From Puniceibacterium antarcticum (GTDB taxonomy: Bacteria; Pseudomonadota; Alphaproteobacteria; Rhodobacterales; Rhodobacteraceae): a stretch of 64,000 nt of DNA. Below are positions 51,266 to 62,438 of this stretch, one piece after another. The first letter of the stretch is position 1, and the number at the start of each line of letters is the position of its first letter. The stretch spans positions 1 through 64,000 of the forward strand of contig NZ_AWWI01000120.1 of the NCBI RefSeq assembly GCF_002760615.1. The letters are read 5' to 3'. The notes under the pieces were generated by a model. The model was not told the origin of the DNA. It did not search any database and saw only the letters and a program-made list of their open reading frames with translations. The position numbers and the translations under genes were made by a program.

Positions 51266-51504
51266 TGATATCATCCTTAAGACCTTGCGGCCATAACCTT
51301 GCGGTAATCGTCTCTTTCGGTGTCATATAACTCCTTAGCAGGCCTCACAACCGCGACACATCCGCGCTTTTCACAAACACGCGATTTTGAGTTCTGGACG
51401 CAACCGGGCGAGAACGCTAAATAGCCCAACGATGAGGCCATGCAATGACATGGCGGATCTTTTAGTCTCGGCCAGCCCAACGGCCCAGGAATGGAGTAAA
51501 CCCC

Positions 51505-52068
51505 GTGTCACACGCAGACGATCACGCAGGCACCCGGAGAGATTTTCTCTACTACGCCACCGCAGGTGCCGGAGCCGTCGCCGCTGGCGCCGCCGTATGG
51601 CCGCTGGTGAACCAGATGAACCCTTCGGCGGACGTTCTCGCGCTCTCGTCGATCAGGGTCGACATCTCTGGCGTTGCCGAAGGCACCCAGCTCACGGTCA
51701 AATGGCTGGGCAAGCCGGTGTTCATTCGCCAGCGCACCGCCAAAGAAATCGAGGAAGGCCGCGCCGTTGCGCTGTCAGACCTCGTGGACCCGATCGCGCG
51801 CAACGAAAACCTTGCAGGAGAGGCTGAGGCAACCGATCAGAACCGCACTCTGGACGAAGAAGGCAAATGGCTCGTGATGATGGGTGTGTGCACCCATCTC
51901 GGCTGTGTGCCGCTGGGCAACAACTCCGGCGATTACGATGGCTGGTTCTGCCCATGCCATGGCTCGCATTACGACACGGCTGGCCGCATCCGCAGAGGGC
52001 CCGCTCCGCGCAACCTTCCGGTGCCCCCGGCAGAGTTTGCTGACGAATCCACGATCGTTCTCGGTTAA
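51505..52068 (+). CDS. petA: Rieske iron-sulfur protein of the bc1 complex
   Basis: A 187-residue ubiquinol-cytochrome c reductase subunit. The Tat signal [14 protein letters not shown] is followed by one membrane helix that anchors it. The 2Fe-2S ligands are in CTHLGC (Cys129, His131) and CPCHGSH (Cys149, His152), with Cys134 and Cys151 forming the disulphide. It starts with GTG and is first gene of petABC. The cluster takes electrons from quinol. Confidence 0.97.
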   Translation: MSHADDHAGTRRDFLYYATAGAGAVAAGAAVWPLVNQMNPSADVLALSSIRVDISGVAEGTQLTVKWLGKPVFIRQRTAKEIEEGRAVALSDLVDPIARNENLAGEAEATDQNRTLDEEGKWLVMMGVCTHLGCVPLGNNSGDYDGWFCPCHGSHYDTAGRIRRGPAPRNLPVPPAEFADESTIVLG

Positions 52069-52079
52069 GGGAGAGAGAA

Positions 52080-53426
52080 ATGGCTGGAATTCCACACGAC
52101 CATTACGAACCGAAGACCGGCGGCGAAAAGTGGGTCCACTCGCGCCTGCCGATTATCGGTCTGCTGTACGACACCATCATGGCCCCCACACCCAAGAACC
52201 TGAACTGGATGTGGATCTGGGGTATCGTGCTGACCTTCACTCTGGTGCTGCAGATCGCCACCGGCATTTCGCTGGTGATGCATTACACGCCTGACACATC
52301 CATGGCCTTTGCCAGCGTCGAACACATCATGCGTGACGTGAACGGCGGCTGGGCCCTGCGTTACATGCATGCCAACGGCGCCTCGCTGTTCTTTGTGGCC
52401 GTCTATGCCCATATCTTCCGCGGGCTTTACTATGGTTCGTACAAGGCGCCGCGCGAGATCACCTGGATCATCGGCATGCTGATCTATCTTCTGATGATGG
52501 GCACCGCCTTCATGGGTTACGTTCTTCCCTGGGGCCAGATGTCCTTCTGGGGTGCAACGGTTATCACCGGCCTGTTCGGCGCGATCCCCTTCATCGGTGA
52601 GTCGATCCAGACATGGCTGCTGGGCGGACCGGCGGTCGACAACTACACGCTGACGCGCTTCTTCTCGCTGCACTACCTGTTCCCGTTCGTGATTGCCGGC
52701 CTCGTGATCGTCCACATCTGGGCCTTCCACAGCACCGGCAACAACAACCCGACGGGTGTTGAAGTGCGCCGGACGTCCAAGGCGGATGCGGACAAGGACA
52801 CCCTGCCCTTCTGGCCCTATTTCGTGATCAAGGATCTTTTCGCGCTTGCAGTGATCCTGGCGATCTTCTTTGCGGTTGTCGGCTTCATGCCGAACTACCT
52901 TGGCCACCCCGACAACTATATCGAGGCGAACCCGCTGGCGACGCCTGCGCATATCGTGCCGGAATGGTATTTCCTGCCCTACTACGCGATCCTACGTGCC
53001 TTTACTGCCGACGTCTGGGTGGTTCAGATCGTTTCCTTCGTCACGGGCGGCATTGTCGATGCAAAGTTCTTTGGCGTGCTCGCGATGTTCGGCGCCATCG
53101 CCGTTATGGCCCTTGCCCCCTGGCTCGACACGTCGTCGGTCCGTTCGGGCAGGTACCGTCCGATGTTCAAGTGGTGGTTCGCCCTGCTCGTGATCGACTT
53201 CATCGTGCTGATGTGGGTCGGTTCGCAGCAGACCGTGTTCCCGTATGACTGGATCTCTCTGATCGCCGCAGCCTACTGGTTCGCCTACTTCCTAGTGATC
53301 CTGCCGCTGCTCGGCGTGATCGAAAAGCCGGTTGCACGGCCCGAGACCATCGAAGCCGATTTCGCCAGCCATTACGGCAAATCCTCCGACGCCGCTGGTA
53401 CCACATCCGCGACCCCGGCAGAGTAA
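52080..53426 (+). CDS. petB: Cytochrome b of the bc1 complex
   Basis: A 448-residue membrane protein with eight helices. It holds both b hemes and the two quinone sites; seen are [14 protein letters not shown], the [14 protein letters not shown] near PEWY of the Qo site, and the early helix [19 protein letters not shown]. It is longer than mitochondrial cytochrome b, as common in alphaproteobacteria, with a short acidic C-terminal tail. It follows petA after 11 bases. Confidence 0.97.
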   Translation: MAGIPHDHYEPKTGGEKWVHSRLPIIGLLYDTIMAPTPKNLNWMWIWGIVLTFTLVLQIATGISLVMHYTPDTSMAFASVEHIMRDVNGGWALRYMHANGASLFFVAVYAHIFRGLYYGSYKAPREITWIIGMLIYLLMMGTAFMGYVLPWGQMSFWGATVITGLFGAIPFIGESIQTWLLGGPAVDNYTLTRFFSLHYLFPFVIAGLVIVHIWAFHSTGNNNPTGVEVRRTSKADADKDTLPFWPYFVIKDLFALAVILAIFFAVVGFMPNYLGHPDNYIEANPLATPAHIVPEWYFLPYYAILRAFTADVWVVQIVSFVTGGIVDAKFFGVLAMFGAIAVMALAPWLDTSSVRSGRYRPMFKWWFALLVIDFIVLMWVGSQQTVFPYDWISLIAAAYWFAYFLVILPLLGVIEKPVARPETIEADFASHYGKSSDAAGTTSATPAE

Positions 53427-53445
53427 GAAGAAGGACCCTGAACCC

Positions 53446-54240
53446 ATGTTCAAGAAACTTGCCCTGACCGCCGCATTGGCACTGGCTCTGACCTCCGGCG
53501 GTGCATTCGCCGCCGGAGAGGGGGGACATATCGAGGATTTCGATTTCTCCTTCGAAGGTCCGTTCGGCAGCTACGATCAGCAGCAGCTGCAGCGCGGCCT
53601 GCAGGTCTACACCGAGGTATGCTCCGCCTGCCACGGGTTGCGCTACGTACCCTTCCGCACGTTGTCGTCGGAATCCGGTCCCGGCATTCCGGAAGATCAG
53701 GTTCGCGCATATGCGGATCAGAACTTTCAGGTATTCGATGCGGAAATCGATGATTTGCGCAATGCCACACCTGCCGATAACTTCCCGCCAAACACCAGCC
53801 TCGGCGCGCCGGATCTGTCCATGATGGCCAAGGCTCGTGCGGGATTTCATGGCCCATACGGCACCGGTATCAACCAGTTCCTGAAGGGTATCGGCGGCCC
53901 GGAATACATCGCGTCGCTACTCACCGGCTATACCGGTGAGACCATCGAACAGGCCGGTACAGTCCTCTATGAAAACCATGCCTTCCCCAGCGGCTACATC
54001 TCCATGCCGCCGCCGCTTTCCGGCGATGACGTGGAATACGCCGACGGTCACGAATCCGATATGCACAATGAGGCAAAGGATGTCGCGGCCTTCCTTATGT
54101 GGGCGGCTGAACCCAAGATGATGGCGCGCAAGCAGGCTGGTTTTGTGGGTGTCGTGTTCCTGACGCTGCTTTCAGTGCTGCTGTATCTGACCAACAAGCG
54201 CATCTGGGCGCCGATCAAGGGCAAGAAAAAGCACGGATGA
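53446..54240 (+). CDS. petC: Cytochrome c1 of the bc1 complex
   Basis: A 264-residue protein. The signal peptide ends at about residue 22 (AFA). The heme c motif is CSACH (Cys59, Cys62, His63), and the axial Met region is [15 protein letters not shown]. One C-terminal membrane helix ([14 protein letters not shown]) anchors it. It passes electrons from the Rieske protein to cytochrome c. Its transcript ends at a strong terminator. Confidence 0.97.
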   Translation: MFKKLALTAALALALTSGGAFAAGEGGHIEDFDFSFEGPFGSYDQQQLQRGLQVYTEVCSACHGLRYVPFRTLSSESGPGIPEDQVRAYADQNFQVFDAEIDDLRNATPADNFPPNTSLGAPDLSMMAKARAGFHGPYGTGINQFLKGIGGPEYIASLLTGYTGETIEQAGTVLYENHAFPSGYISMPPPLSGDDVEYADGHESDMHNEAKDVAAFLMWAAEPKMMARKQAGFVGVVFLTLLSVLLYLTNKRIWAPIKGKKKHG

Positions 54241-54263
54241 TACGGCCCTTCCTGTAGAATAAG

Positions 54264-54292
54264 AAAGCCCCGCCAAACTGGTGGGGCTTTTT
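54264..54292 (+). terminator. Terminator of petABC
   Basis: AAAGCCCCGCC pairs with GGTGGGGCTTT (one G-T pair) around a 5-base loop and is followed by a T run. It lies 24 bases after petC. Confidence 0.9.
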
Positions 54293-54318
54293 GCTGTGCT
54301 GCCTCTGTGATGAACGGA

Positions 54319-55014
54319 CTATCCCAGATAGTCCCGCAATGCCTCTGGCGGATTGGCAAACAGCTCTGTCGTGTCCATTGGCGCAAAGGCCACCCCATCG
54401 GCCACCAGCACCACCCGTTCGGCAAAACGCCGCGCATCTGCAGGATCGTGGGTCACAAGGACGACCAACGCTTTGGCAGCACCGGCCACCTGCGTGACCA
54501 AGTCCAGCATCTCGACCTTGAGCGCGGGCCCCAGTGCCGCAAAGGGTTCGTCCAGCAGCAGCACCGGGCGATCCTGCACCAGCACCCGCGCCAGCGCCGC
54601 GCGGCTGTGTTGCCCGCCAGACAGGGCGCCGGGGCGTCGCGAGCCCATGCCCCGCAGCCCGACGCTGTGTAGCGCCAGCGCCATATGATCGTGGTCCGCC
54701 TCTGAAAGCCGCCCGCCGCCGGGCCGCAAGGCGAGGGCGAGGTTGCGTTCCACACTCAGATGCGGAAACAGGTTGTTGTCCTGAAACAACATGCCAACGG
54801 GCCTCTTGCCGGGAACGACAGAGGTCAGATCGTGGCCATCCCACTGAACCCTGCCCGCCTGCGGTGCGCGGAACCCGGCGATCACATCCAGCAGCGTCGA
54901 TTTGCCAGCGCCGGACGGCCCGATCACCGCGATCCTTTCGCCCGGGCGTAGCGCCATATCCGCCGACAGGGTAAAATCCCCTTCGACAACTCTTATACCG
55001 TCAAGCCACAGCAT
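54319..55014 (-). CDS. thiQ: Thiamine ABC transporter ATP-binding protein
   Basis: A 231-residue ABC ATPase. Walker A is GPSGAGKST, the signature LSGGQHSRAALARVL, and Walker B VLLLDEPFAALGP. It powers thiamine or thiamine phosphate uptake. It overlaps thiP by 14 bases and is the last gene of thiBPQ. Confidence 0.94.
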   Translation of the reverse strand: MLWLDGIRVVEGDFTLSADMALRPGERIAVIGPSGAGKSTLLDVIAGFRAPQAGRVQWDGHDLTSVVPGKRPVGMLFQDNNLFPHLSVERNLALALRPGGGRLSEADHDHMALALHSVGLRGMGSRRPGALSGGQHSRAALARVLVQDRPVLLLDEPFAALGPALKVEMLDLVTQVAGAAKALVVLVTHDPADARRFAERVVLVADGVAFAPMDTTELFANPPEALRDYLG

Positions 55015-56530
55015 CTACGCGCCCCCCTCTATCAAAAAGCCAGAAGAGCCCCAGACTGAGTAGCAGAAGCAAGAGCGCAGCGCCTGCGGCACCCTCCATC
55101 CGGTAGGCCCCCATAAGCTCGTAAACCTTCAGCGGCAGCGTCGCATGGTCCGGATCAGCGAACAGCGCAATCACCCCCAGATCCCCCATCGACAGCGCCA
55201 CGGTCAGCCCCCCGGCAAATCCCAGGGGACGACGCAAACGTGGCACGAGCACCCAGCGTGCCCACGCACAGCCCGACAAACCCAGCGCGGCGCCAAGTCG
55301 GCCGTAATCGCGGCGTACGGCGTCCGCTTCGGGCCTCAGGATGCGTAGGGCAAAGGGCAGTGAGATCAGGGCATTCACCACACCCGTTACAACAAGTGCA
55401 TGATCGAGCGGGTTCACGTAGGGCCGCAGGATCAGGAACAAGCCGGTCCCTAGCACCAGCGGCGATACGGCGATCCCGGCAATCCCCAGCAGCTCTCCGC
55501 CTCTTGTCGCAAGTGGCAGAGCCCAGATCAGGCAAAGCAGGGTTGAGCACAGGGCGACCAGCACGGAATGCCCCGCCGCCTGCCAGACAGACGGGCCCAG
55601 CGTCAAAAGCCCCGGAAGACCGCGCAGCACCACCATGAGCAGCGGCGTCAGCAGGAACAGCGCCACCAGTGCAATCCAGACCATATCCATGATCCGCGCA
55701 AACCCGCCGCCGTCCCAGCGCAGCACCACACGGTCCTGTCCTGCCCCGAACCCCGCGCCCGTGGACACCTGTAGCGCGATCAGCCCCGCCACCAGCGCCA
55801 GCCCCAGCTGGATCACCGCCAGCACGGACGCCCGCGCGAGATCAAAATCGAACCGCATCGCCTGATAGATCGCGAGTTCCACCGTCGTCGCCTTTGGCCC
55901 CCCGCCCAGCGTCAGGGCGATGGCAAACGACGACAGGCAGACCACGAAGATCACCGCAAACGCCCCCGGCGCAATGCGACCCAACATGGGCAGCTCCAGC
56001 ACCCGGAACATCTGAGCGCCGGCCAGATCCATCGACGCGGCCAGCCGGAACCGCTCTGCCGGAATGGCAAGCCAGCCTTGCAGGATCATCCGCACCGCCA
56101 GCGGCAGATTGAAAAAGACATGCGCGATGACCACCCCGTGTAGGCCGTAGATCGTGACCTCGGGCAGGTCCATGGCCCGCAGCGCGGTGTTCACCAGCCC
56201 GGACTGCCCGAACACCGCAAGCAGGCCCAGCACGGCCACGATCACCGGCAGGATGAACGGCGCACCCAGCAGAGCCACCAGCGCGCCCCGCCCGACAAAC
56301 TGTCGCCGCGCCAAGGCCCGCGCCACCGGCACGGCAAACAGCACCGACAGCCCGGCCGAGATGACCGCCTGTACCAGCGTGAAGCGGATGGCGTGCCAGT
56401 CACCGGGGGCCAGCGCCGACCACGCCGCCCCTCGCCAGATCACCGCCGCCACGGGGCCAAGCGTCAGCCCCGCAACCAGCAATCCCGCGATGACCGGGAC
56501 AGGATTTACTGAGACAGCGCTGCGCGCCAT
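55001..56530 (-). CDS. thiP: Thiamine ABC transporter permease
   Basis: A 509-residue permease made of two fused BPD_transp_1 halves, each with its EAA-type coupling loop, the first near RLAASMDLAGAQMFRVLELP and the second near LGAALGLSGCAWARWVLVP. This double form is typical of ThiP and other iron/thiamine-type permeases. It overlaps both neighbours, so the three genes are translationally coupled. Confidence 0.93.
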   Translation of the reverse strand: MARSAVSVNPVPVIAGLLVAGLTLGPVAAVIWRGAAWSALAPGDWHAIRFTLVQAVISAGLSVLFAVPVARALARRQFVGRGALVALLGAPFILPVIVAVLGLLAVFGQSGLVNTALRAMDLPEVTIYGLHGVVIAHVFFNLPLAVRMILQGWLAIPAERFRLAASMDLAGAQMFRVLELPMLGRIAPGAFAVIFVVCLSSFAIALTLGGGPKATTVELAIYQAMRFDFDLARASVLAVIQLGLALVAGLIALQVSTGAGFGAGQDRVVLRWDGGGFARIMDMVWIALVALFLLTPLLMVVLRGLPGLLTLGPSVWQAAGHSVLVALCSTLLCLIWALPLATRGGELLGIAGIAVSPLVLGTGLFLILRPYVNPLDHALVVTGVVNALISLPFALRILRPEADAVRRDYGRLGAALGLSGCAWARWVLVPRLRRPLGFAGGLTVALSMGDLGVIALFADPDHATLPLKVYELMGAYRMEGAAGAALLLLLLSLGLFWLFDRGGRVDAVA

Positions 56531-57486
56531 GCTTCAATCGCCTTGTCCCGCAGCGCAGCGGCTTCGTCCTCGGAATAGAACAGCACCTTTTCCGGCAGGG
56601 CGAGTTCCTTGAATCCCTCGGGCCATTCACCCTGAGGCAAAGCCGCAGGAAAGGACCAGTTGCCGGTCGCGATCATGGTCTGAAAATCATGGCTCAGGGT
56701 GAAGGCCATGAACTGATCCGCCAGTTCCGGCTGATCTGTGCCCGCCACCTTGGCCGACAGTTCGACCATGAAGTAATGCCCCTCGGGGAAGATCACCGCC
56801 TTCTTGGTGCGGTCCTCCTCGGCGATGATGTGATAGGCGGGCGAGGTGGTGTAGGACAGCACCATATCCGCCTCACCATCGGTGAACAGGCCGTAGGATT
56901 CCGACCAGCCCTTGGTGACCGTCAGGATCTTCGGCGCGAGTTTTTCCCAGGCCGCCTGCGCGCCGTCGCCATAAATCGCCTGCACCCACAGAACCAGCGC
57001 AAGTCCGGTGATCGAGGTGCGCGGATCCTGAATGACGATCTTCAGATCGTCTGGCGCGTTCAGCAGAGCGTCAAAAGATGCGGGGGGCTCGGACAGGCGG
57101 TCGATATCATAGACAAACGCCGTATGGCTGTAGTCGTAAGGCAGAAACACCTCGTCCGTCCATTCGATCGGCAGGGTCAGCTTGTCCAGCGGCTGACCGT
57201 GCGGCGCGAACAGCCCGCTTTCGCGCGCCTTTTTCGTCACATCCGTGTTCAGACCAAAGACCACATCCGCATCGGTCCGCGCCCCTTCGAGCAGGATCCG
57301 CGGCAAGAGATCGCCGGGCTTGAACTGCAGATCGCAAGCGCATGTCGCCTCGAACATCTCTTCGATCTTTGGGCCAGGCCCCCATTCCGAGGTGATGTAA
57401 TCGCCCGCATAGATGGTCAGAACAGGGGTTTGCGCCAGCGCGGAACTGGCCGTCATCAAAGCCGCTGCAACTGTAAGTGCCTTCAT
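56506..57486 (-). CDS. thiB: Thiamine-binding periplasmic protein
   Basis: A 326-residue solute-binding protein. The signal peptide ends ALA at about residue 18. The family block [17 protein letters not shown] resembles the ThiB N-terminus, with [16 protein letters not shown] and [12 protein letters not shown]-like ([11 protein letters not shown]) segments. The ATG at 57486 gives the natural signal peptide. It is the first gene of the riboswitch-led operon. Confidence 0.94.
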   Translation of the reverse strand: MKALTVAAALMTASSALAQTPVLTIYAGDYITSEWGPGPKIEEMFEATCACDLQFKPGDLLPRILLEGARTDADVVFGLNTDVTKKARESGLFAPHGQPLDKLTLPIEWTDEVFLPYDYSHTAFVYDIDRLSEPPASFDALLNAPDDLKIVIQDPRTSITGLALVLWVQAIYGDGAQAAWEKLAPKILTVTKGWSESYGLFTDGEADMVLSYTTSPAYHIIAEEDRTKKAVIFPEGHYFMVELSAKVAGTDQPELADQFMAFTLSHDFQTMIATGNWSFPAALPQGEWPEGFKELALPEKVLFYSEDEAAALRDKAIEAWRAALSQ

Positions 57487-57536
57487 GGCATCCTCCAAGA
57501 TTGCGACGGATGGGCAAAGTTGGAGTGCGACTTCCA

Positions 57537-57632
57537 GACCTTCCCTCCGCCGGTGTTAACCGGTTCAGGTTCAACGGGTTCGCTTGCGCATCTCAGCAGT
57601 GGAAACAGGTCCCAATGCACCCCGAGGTGAGG
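57537..57632 (-). promoter_or_regulatory. TPP riboswitch (thi-box)
   Basis: The reverse strand contains the thi-box core: tcggggtgc, then ctgctgagatgcgc, then acccgttgaacctgaac and the closing gagggaa. The order and spacing match the TPP-binding RNA. It lies just before thiB and should switch off the thiBPQ genes when thiamine diphosphate is plentiful. Confidence 0.95.
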
Positions 57633-57725
57633 ACACAGCTAGCGCTGCACCTGCGGGGCTTCAAGCGAAATCCCTTGAGACGTGGCGCGTGCTGTCCTAA
57701 CACCCCCCAAACAGGAGCCAGTCAC

Positions 57726-58826
57726 ATGAGCCTCAACACCTTCGGCCACCTTTTCCGCGTCACCACCTGGGGCGAAAGCCACGGGCCTGCCCTTGGCGCC
57801 ACTGTCGATGGCTGCCCCCCCGGCATCATGATCGACGAAGAGATGATTCAGCTCTGGCTCGACAAACGCAAACCGGGCACCAGCAAATACACCACCCAGC
57901 GCCGCGAACCCGATCAGGTCCGCATCCTTTCGGGCGTGTTCGAGGGGCAGACCACCGGCACACCGGTCCAGCTGATGATCGAAAACACCGATCATCGGTC
58001 CAAGGACTACGGCGATATCGCCGAGAAATTCCGCCCCGGACATGCCGACATCACCTATTGGCAGAAATACGGCATCCGCGATTATCGCGGCGGCGGGCGG
58101 TCATCGGCCCGTGAAACAGCGGCGCGCGTGGCCGCCGGCGGCCTCGCCCGTGCGGCGCTGCAGACCCTCGCGCCCGGGATCGAGATCCAAGGCTACATGA
58201 CCCAGATGGGCCCGCATGGCATCACCGGTGAACGCGACGTGTCACAGATCGAGCAGAACCCGTTCTGGGTGCCCTCTGCCGAGACCGCGCAAACCTGGGC
58301 AGACTACCTCGAATCCCTGCGCAAATCCGGCAATTCCGTCGGCGCAATCATCGAGGTGGTGGCCCGTAACGTGCCCCCCGGCCTCGGTGCACCAGTCTAT
58401 GGCAAGCTCGACACAGACCTTGCTGCCGCGATGATGTCGATCAATGCGGTCAAGGGAGTTGAAATCGGTGAAGGCATGGCTGCCGCGATGCTCACGGGCG
58501 AGGACAATGCCGACGAAATCTTCATGGGCAATGACGGCAGGCCGGTCTACAGCTCGAACCACGCGGGCGGCATCCTTGGCGGGATCTCGACCGGGCAGGA
58601 TGTCGTCGTGCGCTTTGCGGTCAAACCCACCTCCTCGATCCTGAAACCGCGCCAGACCATCACCAAATCAGGTCAGGCGGCAGAGATCATCACCAAGGGC
58701 CGCCACGATCCCTGCGTCGGCATCCGCGCCGTCCCTGTGGGTGAGGCGATGATGGCCTGTGTGTTACTCGACCATCTGCTCCTGCACCGTGGCCAGATCG
58801 GCCAGAACCGTGGCAAGATCGGCTGA
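57726..58826 (+). CDS. aroC: Chorismate synthase
   Basis: A 366-residue enzyme that makes chorismate, the last common step of aromatic synthesis, using reduced FMN. Family signatures: [38 protein letters not shown], and [16 protein letters not shown]. It is full length. The ATG at 57726 follows the aggag ribosome site. Confidence 0.97.
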   Translation: MSLNTFGHLFRVTTWGESHGPALGATVDGCPPGIMIDEEMIQLWLDKRKPGTSKYTTQRREPDQVRILSGVFEGQTTGTPVQLMIENTDHRSKDYGDIAEKFRPGHADITYWQKYGIRDYRGGGRSSARETAARVAAGGLARAALQTLAPGIEIQGYMTQMGPHGITGERDVSQIEQNPFWVPSAETAQTWADYLESLRKSGNSVGAIIEVVARNVPPGLGAPVYGKLDTDLAAAMMSINAVKGVEIGEGMAAAMLTGEDNADEIFMGNDGRPVYSSNHAGGILGGISTGQDVVVRFAVKPTSSILKPRQTITKSGQAAEIITKGRHDPCVGIRAVPVGEAMMACVLLDHLLLHRGQIGQNRGKIG

Positions 58827-58950
58827 AGTCTGTTGCGCTCCATTGCATTCAGCAGTCGGCGCGAACGCATTTTCCTGTACCAGTGCGGCTTCCCGCAGCT
58901 TGATGAATGCAGGGCCATGCGCAGACGCGGCAGATCCTAAAACATCCCCG

Positions 58951-59011
58951 CATCATCTGCCCCAAAATATCCCGGGGTGAGGCCGCAGGCCGAGGGGCAG
59001 AGCCCCTCCTC
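58951..59011. repeat. Intergenic repeat copy D
   Basis: Contains catctgcccc, aaaatatcccgggg, a variable stem around AGGCC-gca-GGCC and a shortened constant hairpin GGGGC-aga-GCCCC. It lies between convergent aroC and the DMT transporter gene. Confidence 0.8.
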
Positions 59012-59018
59012 TGCCCCC

Positions 59019-59888
59019 TCACACAACCCGCTGCTTGGACAGTTGCACCGCCAGAATGCCAAGCGCGATCACCAGAACGCCGATCACATCCCAGATCCCA
59101 AGCGCCTCGCCCAGCAGGGCCGCCGCGATGGCGACCCCAAAGAACGGATTTAGGAAATGGAAGGTCGCCGCCTTGACCGCGCCGATCCGCTCTACCAGCA
59201 GGAACCAGACCAGCGTCGCGACCACGCCAGGGATCAGCGTCGTGTACCAGAAGGCCCAGATCAGCCGCCAGGACCAGTCGACCTCAAAGCTCTCGAACAC
59301 CACCGCCGGGCCGATCAGTGCCAAGGCGCCCACCAGCATCTGCAGCCCCACAACCATCATCACATTGCCCCTTGACGTCGCCCCACGTAGCGTCAGCGTG
59401 GCGGCTGCCAGCGACACGCCACCAAGGATGCACAGGGACAGCCCGAACAGATCCACCCCGCCGCTTATCCGGGCGCCCATGATCAGCACAACGCCCAGCA
59501 ACCCGATAAGCAGCCCCGCTATCCCCATTGGCCCCAAACGGTCGCGGAACAATACCCACCCCGCCAGCGCCACCATCAGCGGCATGGTCGAGGCGATGAT
59601 CGCGGCCAGCGACGCCTGCACTGTCTGCATCGCCACAAAGTTCAGTCCGAGATAAAGCGCATTCTGGCAAATGCCAAAGATCACCACCGACACCCACTGC
59701 TTGCGTGTCAGATGCCAGCTTTGCCCCATCATCTTGGCGATGACGATCGCGATGACCCCGGAAAACAGGAACCGCAGCGCCAGCGCATAGAGCGGCGGCG
59801 CCGCCACCACGATGATCCGCGCCGAGGTAAAGGCCGAGGACCACATCGCCGCAAAGGCCAGCCCCATGAGTATCGCGCGCAAGTCCAT
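59019..59888 (-). CDS. DMT-family (EamA) transporter
   Basis: A 289-residue membrane protein with ten helices in two EamA halves, including MWSSAFTSARIIVVAAPPLY in the first and FHFLNPFFGVAIAAALLGE in the second. Such proteins export metabolites such as amino acids. The ATG at 59888 fits the family N-terminus (MDLRAILMGLAFAAMW). The frame open above it is a shadow. Substrate unknown. Confidence 0.92.
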   Translation of the reverse strand: MDLRAILMGLAFAAMWSSAFTSARIIVVAAPPLYALALRFLFSGVIAIVIAKMMGQSWHLTRKQWVSVVIFGICQNALYLGLNFVAMQTVQASLAAIIASTMPLMVALAGWVLFRDRLGPMGIAGLLIGLLGVVLIMGARISGGVDLFGLSLCILGGVSLAAATLTLRGATSRGNVMMVVGLQMLVGALALIGPAVVFESFEVDWSWRLIWAFWYTTLIPGVVATLVWFLLVERIGAVKAATFHFLNPFFGVAIAAALLGEALGIWDVIGVLVIALGILAVQLSKQRVV

Positions 59889-60050
59889 GATGTCTCCGTG
59901 AATGTTTGCACGCACCTGACCCCCTTGGCCCCGCAGGGTCAAGCAAGCGACCGGGAAAAGCCCGCAGACCTGGCGACAAAATTTCACAAGGTGCAAAGAA
60001 CAGCCCGTGCTAAGCTCTCCCAAAAGCCAGAGCCAACGAGAGCGACTCAG

Positions 60051-60425
60051 ATGAACGACACATCTTTTGACGGCCCCGATCTGCGCGACAGCCGCTATTC
60101 CCGTGCCGACATGACCCAAAGTCGGTTTGACGGCGTAAACCTGACCGGCGCGCAGGTCTTTGCCCACATGCCCGACGCGCGGTTCCGCAACTGTAATATG
60201 TCCGGCGCCCATTTTAGCGACGTCAACCTGTCGGAAACGGTCTTTGATGACGTCAATCTCTCACGCGCCAGCATCACCAATGCTACCCTCGAAGGTGCGC
60301 GGATATCAGATGTGTCGCTGCGCAACATGACCATCAACGGCGCTGACCTGACAGGGATGACCATCGACGGCCTTCTTGTCACCGACCTTCTCGCCGCCCA
60401 TGCAAAGATGACATCCCGCGGCTGA
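60051..60425 (+). CDS. Pentapeptide-repeat protein
   Basis: A 124-residue protein almost wholly of pentapeptide repeats (DLRDS, RADMT, SRFDG, VNLTG and so on), predicted to form a right-handed beta helix. Proteins of this shape may mimic DNA (as gyrase inhibitors such as Qnr/MfpA do) or have other roles; this one is short and its role is not known. It is divergent from the DMT gene and precedes the ccrM terminator. Confidence 0.88.
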   Translation: MNDTSFDGPDLRDSRYSRADMTQSRFDGVNLTGAQVFAHMPDARFRNCNMSGAHFSDVNLSETVFDDVNLSRASITNATLEGARISDVSLRNMTINGADLTGMTIDGLLVTDLLAAHAKMTSRG

Positions 60426-60447
60426 GGCGGCCCCAGACCCAGAGCAC

Positions 60448-60476
60448 AAAAAAACCCCGCCTGCGCACAGACGGGG
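60448..60476 (-). terminator. Terminator of ccrM
   Basis: On the reverse strand CCCCGTCTG and CAGGCGGGG form a stem with one mismatch and are followed by seven T residues. It ends the ccrM transcript. Confidence 0.85.
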
Positions 60477-60533
60477 CCAGTCGGCGCACAAGCCAGAGCC
60501 GAAGCGCGACGGTCCTCTAAACCGGGCTGCCCC

Positions 60534-61682
<1,149 letters not shown>

Positions 61683-61702
61683 TCATTGGTTGAGACAAAG
61701 AT

Positions 61703-61741
61703 GATTCATTGGTGATTCGGGGTCAATTTGTTTTTTGAATC
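61703..61741. promoter_or_regulatory. Cluster of three GANTC sites before ccrM
   Basis: GATTC at 61703-61707, GATTC at 61714-61718 and GAATC at 61737-61741 fall within 39 bases, in the 102-base gap between rnhB and ccrM. In Caulobacter the ccrM promoter carries GANTC sites that affect its own timing. A similar role here is inferred. Confidence 0.7.
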
Positions 61742-61751
61742 AGAGGGTTAA

Positions 61752-62375
61752 CTATTCCGCTTGATACAAGATGTTGTGGACAGGTTTGAACGAACGTCTA
61801 TGGTGTGGGGTGACACCTAGTTTTTTCAGGGCCTCTCGATGCTTTTTCGAGGGATATCCCATGTTTGTTTCCCAACCGTAGCCCGGAAAGTGTTGCGCCA
61901 AATCCCACATGACGCGGTCTCGTGCTGTTTTTGCCACGATCGACGCCGCCGCAATAGACACAGACCGGGCGTCACCACCCACCACCGCTGTTGCGGGCAA
62001 TTTGAGCCCTCGTGGAATAAGATTGCCATCCACCAGCACATGATCGGGCCGAACAGTGAGCGCAGCAATCGCCCGCTCCATCGCGAGATGACTGGCGCGC
62101 AGAATATTCAAAGAGTCAATCTCTTCGACACTCGCCTCACCTATGCCAACCTGAGCAACCTCAAGGATCTGCGCGCAAAGCACATCGCGCCTTCGGGCTG
62201 TCAGTTTCTTTGAATCGTTCAGACCTTCGGGAATGTGGGCCGGATCCAGCCAGACCGCCGCCGCCATAACAGGCCCGGCCAGCGGTCCACGCCCCACCTC
62301 GTCCACACCAATGACGCAGGCGGCGCCGTCGGCCTGCAAAGTCTCTTCGAGCGTGTAATCAGGGAATACTATCAT
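61752..62375 (-). CDS. rnhB: Ribonuclease HII
   Basis: A 207-residue nuclease that removes ribonucleotides and RNA primers from DNA. The metal-binding start is GVDEVGRGPLAG (Asp25, Glu26). Further acidic residues are in DHVLVDGNLIP and in VAKTARDRVM. Length is normal. It is upstream of ccrM on the same strand, with the GANTC cluster between them. Confidence 0.96.
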   Translation of the reverse strand: MIVFPDYTLEETLQADGAACVIGVDEVGRGPLAGPVMAAAVWLDPAHIPEGLNDSKKLTARRRDVLCAQILEVAQVGIGEASVEEIDSLNILRASHLAMERAIAALTVRPDHVLVDGNLIPRGLKLPATAVVGGDARSVSIAAASIVAKTARDRVMWDLAQHFPGYGWETNMGYPSKKHREALKKLGVTPHHRRSFKPVHNILYQAE

Positions 62376-62438
62376 ACCACTTTGAAGCGCCCGGCGCGGA
62401 AATTTGCAAGGGTTGCCTGCGCGGAGGGCACAAATCTG

